From Cordylochernes scorpioides (taxonomy: Eukaryota; Arthropoda; Arachnida; Pseudoscorpiones; Chernetidae), in assembly GCA_030710605.1 (NCBI GenBank), contig CP092880.1, positions 6,629,009 to 6,693,008 on the forward strand: DNA of 64,000 nt, written 5' to 3'. The translations under genes and the position numbers were made by a program. Below, piece by piece: positions 9,650-21,600 of the stretch. The notes beneath the pieces are model-generated. The model did not search any database and was not told where the DNA came from. It saw only the letters and a list, made by a program, of their open reading frames with translations. Numbering within the stretch: the stretch's first letter is position 1; every line of letters begins with the position of its first letter.

Positions 9650-12600
9650 GTGAGTGGACCACTTCATTGTTCCATGTTTCTTACATGTAGAATACGATAC
9701 GAAGAAGACAGAGGTTGTTCACACTTGGTTATCTCGTGTGTCTTCAATAAAGGTGTGTGTGTGTGTGTGTGTCACTGTAATATCTTTAAGAGTTATTATC
9801 TGAATCCCGATATACATGCTAAAAAGTACAATATCCATAAGTTTTGTCCATGAGTGTATTATTGTCTGAATCCCGATATACATGCTAAAAGGTACAACTT
9901 CCTTCAGTTTTGTTCATAAGTGTAATATTGTCTGAATCCCGATATGCATGCTCAAAGGTACGAATTCCTTAAGTTTTGTACATGAGTGTTATTGTCTGAA
10001 TCCCAAAAGACATGCTAAATGGTACAATTTCCTTAAGTTTTGTTCATCAGTGTAATATTGTCTGAATCCCGATAGACATGCTAAAAGGTACAATTTCCTT
10101 AAGTTTTATTCATGAGTGTAATATTGTCTGAATCCCGATAGACATGCTAAAAGGTACAATTTCCTTAAGTTTTGTTCATGAGTGTAATATTGTATGAATC
10201 CCGATAGACACGCTAAAAGGTACAATTTCCTTAAGTTTTGTTCATGAGTGTAATATTGTCTGAATCCCGATAGACATGCTAAAAGGTACAATTTCCTTAA
10301 GTTTTGTTCATGAGTTTAATATTGTCTGAATCCCGATAGACATGCTAAAAGGTACAATTTCCTTAAGTTTTGTTCATGAGTGTAATATTTTCTGAATCCC
10401 GATAGACATGTGTAGGCGCCATCCCGACCAGAGGGCCACAGATAAACAGATTATAAACGCACAGAATATAGAATCCGAGCTCCCTAGTAGAAGGAATACC
10501 CGGAAGACGACGGTACTCTCTGTTATATGTGTTGTTCATTTTATGATTTTGTTTTAATAAACGCTACTAAATTATTTCATTGGATCCTCTCTTTCTTTTT
10601 CCCAGTAAGAAACGCCTACGGAAGCCAACAGAAATTCAGAAGTGGGATGGTCCTGAAGAAAATTGAAGATTCACTGGAATAATTTGGAAACGAGAAGGAC
10701 GTGGCACGGTGACCGATCAACGTAAGAGGAGTTGCATGGTATGTACGAAATTTAATTACCTATTCCTAAAAGTATTATTACAAGTCACCTCGACAAAAGT
10801 ATTATCGCAAAGTATCGCGGTAAAAGTATTATTACAAGTCACCTCGACAAAAGCATTATCGCAAAGTATCGCGGTAAAAGTATTATTGCAAGTCATCTCG
10901 ATAAAAAGTATTATCGCAAAGTATCGCGGTAAAAAGAAAAAAAAAGTATTGTCTCAAAATTTCTAAAGAAAAGTTGATTTCGTTTAAAGAAATAATTGAA
11001 ACAGTACGTATCTGGTTTAGTCAGTTTTATTTGTTTATTTTAAAATATTTTGCTTTGTTTATTTTTCCTTTTGAAAAACATGACTTATTTAGCGAAAGTA
11101 AGGAAATGCGATTTGAGCAAGTTGGCGTATGAACTCGGCGAGGTAGTACCGCCAGAGAGCAGGATCGTCGACTTAAAACACCTTATTTTGAATAGCCAAT
11201 CTTACGAAGAAGAGTTCGCAAAGCAACTGTTGGAGACTCTGATCGAGGATCGGGAACGAATCGAGGAGCGGGAACGAATCGAGGATCGGAAACGAATCGA
11301 GGATCGGGAACGAATCGAACGGGAACGAAAAGAACAAATGGTAATGGAATTTGAGCTTGAGAAGCTGCGCATCCAGACTACACGCGGAAACAACGATACG
11401 TCTCGAAGTACCAGCAATGACGCACATTACGAGATACGTAAACTGATGCCCAAGTACGAGTCGAAGGACAATGATTTGAGTTTTTACCTAATTCTTTTCG
11501 AAAGACAGGCAAAGCGACTAGGATTGGATGAAGACCAATGGGCGTTCAGCCTCCTAGGATTGCTACCTTACGAAATGACTCAATTAATCGCTCGGGAGAC
11601 AGAAGAACAAAGCGGCGATTATAGGATCGTGAAAAGGTTGCTCCTAAAACGGTACAAGTTGAGCCCCGAACAATTCAGACAAAAATTCGAGAAGCACGAG
11701 AGATCTCAAAAGGGTTCCTGGAGAGACTTCGCTTTCGAATTGCGAGGATATTTCAACGAATGGATCGAAGGAATGAACGTGGAAAATTTCGACGCCCTAA
11801 AGGATTTGTCCGTCACTAACCAGCTAAAGAAAAAAGTACCAAATGTGCTGCGTAATCATCTCATTGACGATTGGACCAAGTTAAACAACCCAGATGAGTT
11901 GGCGGATAAACTGGACGAGTACGAAAATGTTCGCACCGAGATGGGACCTCCGCATTGGAATGCGAAACACCTCATACCACCGTCGTTTCAGCAGAAATCT
12001 GCGAGATTCCCCATCCAAAGCGAAGTTAAAGAGACTAAACAAGGAACGAATGTTTCGGGTCAAGACGCTGCAAGGAACGAAATCAGTGAAACGTACCCTA
12101 ACACCTTGAGGAGAATGGTCAACCGTACGATCAGAAACGACAAGGGAGAACCGAAGTGCTTCAACTGCAATCAGTTTGGACACATTGCCAGAGACTGCCC
12201 AGCACCCAGGACTACGTTGACATGCCGAGGATGCGGTCAAACGGGACACAAGGAAAGGAATTGCACAAGACCCAAAGAAGGACTAAAAGTAGCCAACCTG
12301 GAAGTCGAAGGACTGGAGACTGTCCCGCCAGATGTATATTTGAAGGATGTCAAGATCGACAACAAGGAAACCGTGAAGGCAATGATAGACACCGGGAGCA
12401 GCAGTTGTCTAATGAGAGAATCGGTCGCAAGGAGGATCAGCGTCGACATCGAACCAGACTCGACTAGTCTGTACGGCATCGGTAACCAGACTGCACCAGC
12501 TGCCAGGACCGTTGGGAAGACGACAGTCGACCTGGAGATTGATGGCATCGTCGGAAGGGAAATCACTGTATTCATTGTCAACGATGATGCCCAACCCTAT

Positions 12601-15600
12601 GACCTATTAATTGGAAGGACATGGACAGATCTGCCCTACGTATCCTTCGCCAGAATTGGTAAAAACTTGCATATTGGCTATTCATCCGAATTTCCGTTTG
12701 CTAATCTGCAAGAAGAAATCAAGTCGCGTCGCATCGAACTGAGAGCAACCGAAACTGTTCAGTTGGAGAGCGACTCCATTAACTTTACAAGTGCAATCAC
12801 AGACGAGGTAAAGGACGGATATGTATTGTTCACAGGAGTAGATGACGCCTGTGTCGATTCCCTATTGGAAGTGGTCGATGGAAAGACGACCGTACCCATC
12901 ATCTCAGCTGGCAAGGGCAAGTTGAGAGTAAGGAAGAACCAATGTGTAGGGCGAGTTGAACTACTGAACCTTGATGATATTGTTGTTAACCTGGACGTCT
13001 CAGAGGATTCGTTTCAGACTAAAAATGAAGAGAAGAGGGAAGGACAAGACCAAATGAAACGTAAGCGCCCCATACTGCCTGAGGACATCAACGTCAATCA
13101 TTCTCTGACTTCGAAAGAGAGACAAGAAATCCTAGATGTAGTAAACGAGTATAGAGACTGTTTCGCTCTTGGCATGGAGGAATTAGGGTGCACCGATGTC
13201 ACCAAGATGGACATTAAGGAGGTTGATGGAAGCAAGCCAGTCTGTCTGAGACCGTATAAGACGACTGCAAGTGAACGCGAAGCAATCAGGGAGATTGTCA
13301 GAGAGTGGAAGGACAATGGAATAGTCACGGAAACTAGATCACCCTACGCTAGTCCCGTCCTACTTGTGAGGAAGAAAACTGGAGATCTTCGTCTGGTGGT
13401 AGATTATAGGAGACTCAACATTCAAACAGTTAAGGACAAGTTCCCATTACCAAGGATAGACGACCTTCTGGAAGGCCTAAGGAATGCGAAATTCTTCACC
13501 ACTCTGGATCTGGCGCATGGATATCTGCAGATACCACTGACCGATAAGGCAAAATTAAAGACAGCATTCATCACCCCAGATGATACAGGTCAATTCGAAA
13601 GAATGATTTTTGGACTCGCCAACGCACCAGCTGAATTCCAAAGACTGATGCACACTGTCCTAGGTCCGCTGCTGAACAAGAAGGCATTCTGCTATCTCGA
13701 CGACGTGATTATCCCGGCAAAGGATTGGCGGGAGATGATCGAAAGGTTGAGGGAAGTCCTCGAAAGAATAAGATCAGCGAAGTTGACACTGAAACCTTCC
13801 AAATGTGAGTTCGGAAGGAGGGAAGTTGAGTTCTTAGGGTATGTCATCAGTACAGGCGGACTTAAGCCAGGCCCAAGAAAGATCAAGGCGATAGAAGAAT
13901 TTCCAGAACCCAAGAATGTCCACGACATACGACGCTTTCTGGGACTGACGAACTTCTTCAGACGATTTGTAAAGGACTTCGCGAGGAAAGCAGAACCGCT
14001 AAGCAGACTTACGAAGAAAGGTTCACAATTTGAATGGAAGGAAGAACAGCGAAGGTCATTTGGAGGACTACGAAAGGATCTGGTCGAATATCCGGTACTA
14101 GCTCATTACAACCCTGAACTCAAGACAGAAGTACATTGCGATGCGAGTGCTGAGGGATATGCAGGAATGGTGCTACAGATGGACGAAGACGGCAAATGGC
14201 GCTTGGTCTACTGTGTGAGCAAGAAGACAACAGAGGCCGAGAAGATGTACCACTCAAGCAAATTGGAGCTGATGGCGATAGTGTGGACCTTGGATCGACT
14301 ACGTCAGTTCCTCGTAGGAATCAAGTTTACAGTGGTTACAGATTGCCAAGCACTGGTCTACATGAACGCGAAGAAGACTAAAAATCCTCAGATAGCGCGA
14401 TGGTACAATCTGATTCAGGAATACGATTTCGAAATTCGACATAAACCAGGGGAGAAGATGGCCCACGTAGACGGAATGAGTAGAGCTCCAGTCGACGACC
14501 CTAGAGACACGATGGAGGAAATCGTGGAGAAAAACCTTGAAGTGTGCTTCGCAATCACACTGGAAGAACAAATCTTGATGATTCAGCATTCCGACCCTGA
14601 ATTGAGAGACCTGATCCAGATGTTTCGAAAGAACCCGTGTGATAGGACAGTAGGAGAACAAAATAGAATTAACGACTACAGCTACAAAGGAGGCAGACTT
14701 TTCCGCATGGTGAAAAAAGGAGAAGAGGAACGAGCCCTGTATGTTATACCCAAAAGTATGAGGAAAAGCTTAGTTGTCAAATTCCATGATCTAATGGGAC
14801 ATTTTGCGACTGATAGGACTGTCAACAAAATTAAGGAATTGTGCTGGTTTCCTTCAATGAAGAGGTACGTTCGACGCCATGTGGCTATGTGTCTCGAGTG
14901 TCTATTTAACAAAGTTCCCGGTGGAAAACAACAAGGCTTCCTACATCCCATTAAGTCAGGCAAGAGACCGTTTTCCATCGTACACATGGACCACGTAGGC
15001 CCCTTCGTGAGAAGTACAAAAGGTAACCAGGAACTTTTAGTGATTGTCGACAATCTGACAAGATTTGTCCGATTAAGCCCTGTAAGGAATACATCGACGC
15101 AGAACGTCCTGAAGGTAATGAAAAGTTTTGTGAATGATTTCGGACTACCCGACAAGATCATCAGCGACAGAGGGTCATGTTTTACCTCAAGGCAATTTGA
15201 AGAATTCTGTCGAGTAAATGGAATACATCATACTCTGAACTCTACGAAACATCCGCAAGGGAACGGGATGGTCGAAAGAGTGAACCGAACAGTATTGTCC
15301 ACTATAGCAACCAGTATCGAGGATCCGCGACGGAAGGATTGGGACCTGAAGATCAAGGAGGTAGAGCGAAACCTGAACAATGCGGTGAACAAGACGACGA
15401 ATAAAACACCGTTCGAAACACTCCACGGCTATTCCCCTCGATTCCACGATGGGATACTTAGAAGATTAGCCGACGAAGACGTGGACCCATGGACCGAGCC
15501 GGATAGAATTCAAGAGAGTGTGAGAACCCAAATTGAGAATAAACAAGAAATTATGAAGACATACTACGATAAGAAGAAGTGCCGTACAATCCAATTCGAA

Positions 15601-18600
15601 GTAGGAGAAATTGTAGTGATGAGGCATGTACCCAAAATGACGGGTGAACCAACCAAGGCACAACCCAAATATCGAGGACCTTTGATAATTACCGAGGTTC
15701 TGCCAAGCGACACGTATAGAGTGACTCAGTTAAGCGAAAGAACCAGTGGACGGTTCTACACGACAACGGCCCATATCAGTCAACTGAAGTCTTGGCACAG
15801 TGAAGAAGATGATTCAGCTACAGAAGAAAGTCCGGACGAGGAGCCAGAAGTAGAAGATACCCCCCGACGCAACCCACGACGTTCCTGCAACGCAAGGTTC
15901 AATCGAGGACGATTGAAATCCAGGAATGGCCGAATGTAGGCGCCATCCCGACCAGAGGGCCACAGATAAACAGATTATAAACGCACAGAATATAGAATCC
16001 GAGCTCCCTAGTAGAAGGAATACCCGGAAGACGACGGTACTCTCTGTTATATGTGTTGTTCATTTTATGATTTTGTTTTAATAAACGCTACTAAATTATT
16101 TCATTGGATCCTCTCTTTATTTTTCCCAGTAAGAAACGCCTACGGAAGCCAACACATGCTAAAAGGTACAATTTCCTTAAGTTTTGTTCATGAGTGTAAT
16201 ATTGTCTGAATCCCGATAGACACGCTAAAAGGTACAATTTCCTTAAGTTTTGTTCATGAGTGTAATATTGTCTGAATCCCGATAGAGACGCTAAAAGGTA
16301 CAATTTCCTTAAGTTTTGTTCATGAGTGTAATATTGTCTGAATCCCGATAGACACGCTAAAAGGTACAATTTCCTTAAGTTTTGTTCATGAGTGTAATAT
16401 TGTCTGAATCCCGATAGACACGCTAAAAGGTACAATTTCCTTAAGTTTTGTTCATGAGTTTAATATTGTCTGAATCCCGATAGACATGCTAAAAGGTACA
16501 ATTTCCTTAAGTTTTGTTCATGAGTGTAATATTTTCTGAATCCCGATAGACATGCTAAAAGGTACAATTTCCTTAAGTTTTGTTCATGAGTGTAATATTG
16601 TCTGAATCCCGATAGACACGCTAAAAGGTACAATTTCCTTAAGTTTTGTTCATGAGTGTAATATTGTCTGAATCCCGATAGACACGCTAAAAGGTACAAT
16701 TTCCTTAAGTTTTGTTCATGAGTGTAATATTGTCTGAATCCCGATAGACATGCTAAAAGGTGCAATTTCCTTAAGTTTTGTTCATGAGTTTAATATTGTC
16801 TGAATCCCGATAGACATGCTAAAAGGTACAATTTCCTTAAGTTTTGTTCATGAGTGTAATATTGTCTGAATCCCGATAGACATGCTAAAAGGTACAATTT
16901 CCTTAAGTTTTGTTCATGAGTGTAATATTGTTTGAATTCCAATAGACACACACACACATGCTAAAAGGTACAACTTCCTTTGTCCATGAGTGTAATATTG
17001 TCTAAATCCGGATATATACACACACGCTAAAAGGTACAACTTCCTTAAGTTTTGTACATAAGTGTACTTATGATGTTGAGGGGAATATTTTAAAGTAGCT
17101 TTGAAGATGTTAAGCTAGAGTTCTCTCAAGTACAAGGCAACCATCACAGCTTACTTTGTTTCCTGTTTCAGGCAGAGGTCTCATCGATTCTCTACATTCC
17201 ATCGTCTGGGAATTCAAGGGCCCAAGCCGCATTTCCTATGGGGCAATCTCCCTGATATTAGCGCTAAAGGAGTACAAACATGTATGGTAGAATGGCATCG
17301 TAAATACGGCGATATATTCGGGTAAGTAAGTCTTCTTTACATCTTTCTCTTCAACAACCTTCTTCTCAGAGTATTCTTTGGCATCAAGCCATTCCTTTGC
17401 ATCGCTGATCCTGACATTCTGAAGAGAATTCAACTTCAAGATTTTATCAAATTCACAGATAAAGATGTAAGTTATTTTTATATGGGTTTTTAACTTCAAA
17501 TTAAAGTTTTTAAATTTCAAATTAAGGTATTTTTAAAAATCAAATTAAAGATTTTTGATTTCAAATTAAAGTTTATAGTAATTATAGTTTTCTATCACTA
17601 TATTCCCCCATGTTAAATCCAATAGAAAAGGTATTTTCAAAAATAAAATTTTCTGCACGAAATTTGCTGGCCGATCCACAAAATAATCAAAATTTGGTAC
17701 AGATTATTGAAGTGACCACTTCTACTGATTGATAGAAAGCTTATAATTAATATAAACTTTAATTTGAAATTAAAAATATTTAATTTAATTTTAAAAAATA
17801 CTTCAATTTGATATTAAAAAAACTTTAATTTGAAGTTAAAAACCTATTAATAAATAGAGTGTAAATAATTGTGAATTATCTTTCAGCTATTTGTGAGTTC
17901 ACTCGGCATGGGAGACAAACGCATGGAATTGTTCTTGGAGGTCTTGAAAGGACAAGCTTGGCGAAACATGAGGGCGAAGTTGTCGCCTGCTTTCTCGACG
18001 TCCAAGATCCGTCATATGTTGCCGTTTGTGTCTGCGAGTTCAGCTGAGATGTTGGAGATCCTGGAAAGACAAGAAGGGAAGCCTGTGGACCTGGGGAAAG
18101 TGATGTCTTCGGCCGTTATGGACGTCAATATGATGGTGTTTGGTGGCCTCAAGCCACGGGACAACCCCGGCCTGGATGTCGTTGTCAAAAACGCCCTGAA
18201 AGCTTCCTTCTCCGATTACGTCATCCGCATCCAACGTACGTATCTATGTCTTCAGCATGATTTAAGTGCCATCTATTGACAGTCTCTGCAAGCTAACAGA
18301 CTTGGGTAGGTGACAAAGCTACAACTTCAGCTTTATAAACATTATAGTTTCGGGCTATGTCACTCGTTAGTCCAGGACAGTCTTTGATTCATTAAGATCC
18401 ATACGGGATTCATATAAAATCTCCATAATATAAAGCCAATATAAGCAGGAATTTTTCTCTAAGAAATAAAACTCTTTTCTGTCCTTACTACCATTATAAA
18501 TCAAAATTCGATACTATCTTAAACGCGTAAGAATCTTTTTGAAATTAAACAATTTCTACTGCCCTTACTGCAATGTAAAAATTAATGGGAGGGTCTGGCT

Positions 18601-21600
18601 TCACCACTGATGAGCCCAGGCCCTCCCATTAATTTTTCCATTGCAAGAAGGGCAGTAGAAATTGTTTAATTTCAAAAAGAATCTTACGCGTTTAAAATAG
18701 TATCGAATTTTGATAACAGATGGCGCGCTAGTGCATCATATTATAACAATTATAAATATTGGAAGAGCCTGAATCATCGCTTATCAGATAGCATGTAGAA
18801 GGCGGAATAATTGTTACTGGAGCCTGAATCATCAGTGATTTCGCAAATTTAATCTAGCAGACCGTTTTTTAGAATTCTAATATTGTATTGGACGATTCTG
18901 TTTATATATGCTACAGTATGTAGGATGGAACGCATTCTTATATACAGTTGGCGCGATATTGCCTTATAATCTTCAAAATTTACTAAAGATGTGCCTAGCT
19001 GTGAAGTAAGAGTGTTAACTTGCAGAGACGTTCAATAGATGACGCGATATTGCCTTATAATCTTCAAAATTTACTAAAGATGTACCTAGCTGTGAAGTAA
19101 TAGTGTTAATTTGCAGAGACGTTCAATAAATGACGCGATATTGCCTTATAATCTTCAAAATTTACTAAAGATGTACCTAGCTGTGAAGTAAGAGTGTTAA
19201 TTTGCAGAGACGTTCAATAGATGACGCGATATTGCCTTATAATCTTCAAAATTTACTAAAGATGTACCTAGCTGTGAAGTAAGAGTGTTAATTTGCAGAG
19301 ACGTTCAATAGATGACGCGATATTGCCTTATAATCTTCAAAATTTACTAAAGATGTGCCTAGCTGTGAAGTAAGAGTGTTAATTTGCAGAGACGTTCAAT
19401 AGATGACGCGATATTGCCTTATAATCTTCAAAATTTACTAAAGATGTACCTAGCTGTGAAGTAAGAGTGTTAATTTGCAGAGACGTTCAATAGATGACGC
19501 GATATTGCCTTATAATCTTCAAAATTTACTAAAGATGTACCTAGCTGTGAAGTAAGAGTGTTAATTTGCAGAGACGTTCAATAGATGACGCGATATTGCC
19601 TTATAATTGCCTCAAAATTTACTAAAGATGTGCCTAGCTGTGAAGTAAGAGTGTTAATTTGCAGAGACGTTCAATAGATGACGCGATATTGCCTTATAAT
19701 CTTCAAAATTTACTAAAGATGTGCCTAGCTGTGAAGTAAGAGTGTTAATTTGCAGAGACGTTCAATAGATGACGCGATATTGCCTTATAATCTTTAAATT
19801 TTACTAAAGATGTACCTAGCTGTGAAGTAAGAGTGTTAATTTGCAGAGACGTTCAATAGATGACGCGATATTGCCTTATAATCTTCAAAATTTACTAAAG
19901 ATGTGCCTAGCTGTGAAGTAAGAGTGTTAATTTGCAGAGACGTTCAATAAATGACGCGATATTGCCTTATAATCTTCAAAATTTACTAAAGATGTACCTA
20001 GCTGTGAAGTAAGAGTGTTAATTTGCAGAGACGTTCAATAGATGGCGCGATATTGCCTTATAATCTTCAAAATTTACTAAAGATGTGCCTAGCTGTGAAG
20101 TAAGAGTATTAATTTGCAGAGACGTTCAATAGATGGCGCGATATTGCCTTATAATCTTCAAAATTTACTAAAGATGTGCCTAGCTGTGAAGTAAGAGTGT
20201 TAATTTGCAGAGACGTTCAATAGATGCCGCGATATTGCCTTATAATCTTCAAAATTTACTAAAGATGTGCCTAGCTGTGAAGTAAGAGTGTTAATTTGCA
20301 GAGACGTTCAATAGATGACGCCTGGGTTCTAGTATCTATTTTGATGGGAGAAAGATGTGGTGGAGATCTGGTGTTAAGATTAGTTGCCTTAAAAGTATTT
20401 TGGGGGTCAGTAGTTGTGAAATATTGATTAGCGAGTGTGTTTCCACAAGTCCATATCTCAGAAGAAGGCCAAGTGACACTCACTCCTCACTTTCTTACTG
20501 CTACTCTTTTTGTGTTGTTTTTCTTGCTTCCCTCTTTCTCTTTCTTTTTTTTTTTCCTTCTGTTTATATTGTTGTTTCCTTTGTTTCACTGCTTTGTTCT
20601 TATGCATACCTCTGGTGAATGCTGTATAGGATCAGTGACCCTAAATAAAGGCTTTTGTTGTTGTTGATTAGTGAGTGTAATAGCTATATATTGAATATAC
20701 AGTAGAACCTCCCTTTAGCGGACACCCCGCTTTCATTTGAAAAATTACCATTTTTACTATTTAGCAACTCTCCGGTAAGAGGACACCTCTCCCTAAAGGA
20801 CACTTTGGCTCTGCATTTAGGTGTCCTTTACAGGGAGGTTCTACTGTATATTGAAGAAATCCTCCTTTGCCGGTCCCAAGCCCAGATGAAAAAGGAGGAG
20901 GGTGAGCAGTAACAAGCTCGATTTAAAAAACCTAGGCTTAGCTGGCCCGGCTGATAGTACCCTGTAAGGGCTCCAAATCCAGGGATACAGGATGAGCAGT
21001 GTTTGTACTCCATGTTAGGAGCGGCTGCACATGGTGTCTGTTCCTCATGTCAGAGGCGGCCATTTCTTCTAGTGCTAAGTCGGCCTGCTACTGAGTAGTG
21101 CTCCAAGTCTTAATGAAAAAGACAAATGCATTTTACTTCACCCAATCATGATGAATATAAGAAAGAAAAATAATACAAGTGTATAATACGTGTATATCAT
21201 CCAAAATACAATAGAACTACTTCTCTGTAGAGGAAAACATCTAGTTGCAGAGCTAAAGTGTCCTTTAGGGAATGGTGTATATATTGAAGAATGTTGATAA
21301 TGTCTTGAAACGATCCAAAGTTGTGTGACGGCATGGTGCGCAGTATCCCTACCCTGGCTAGGCTGGCTACTGACCCGTGTAGCCTCCTTGCTGTCTGCAG
21401 ACAACAACGCCCTGCTCGACGTGGGCGACAGCGTGTACCGGGGACGGACAGCGGGAACAGCCAGGGTGGGTACGTCAACCATTGGAATATCTACTGAGAG
21501 CGGATTGTGTAGGTCCCGCAGACCAAAGACATCATGCAACTACTGATTGACTATAATAAGGAAGCATCCAGTACACCAGGTAAGTAACCATCACTGTATT

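Larger units (their letters stand above)
10411..16154 (+). mobile_element. Full-length Ty3/gypsy LTR retrotransposon
   Basis: 5,744 bp with two 220-bp LTRs (10411-10630 and 15935-16154), TG...CA ends, and a 4-bp duplication CATG (10407-10410 and 16155-16158). The LTRs differ at one position I can find (C/A in 'ctttctttttccc'), so the insertion is recent. One uninterrupted gag-pol frame. It sits inside the 66-bp satellite within P450 intron 1, in the same orientation as the gene. Confidence 0.97.

Noticed and set aside
11173-15663. ORFs of 60-160 codons antisense to the gypsy Gag-Pol
   Set aside because: Shadows of a codon-rich reading frame.
16091-16765. Repeating 22-aa ORFs on the - strand (LYLLACLSGFRQYYTHEQNL)
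   Set aside because: 66 bp is divisible by 3, so a stop-free unit gives an endless ORF; not a protein.
21325-21546. Minus-strand ORF (133 aa) overlapping P450 exons 5 and 6
   Set aside because: The + strand explains the region with splice signals, correct phase and P450 wording; the minus ORF has no recognisable content.
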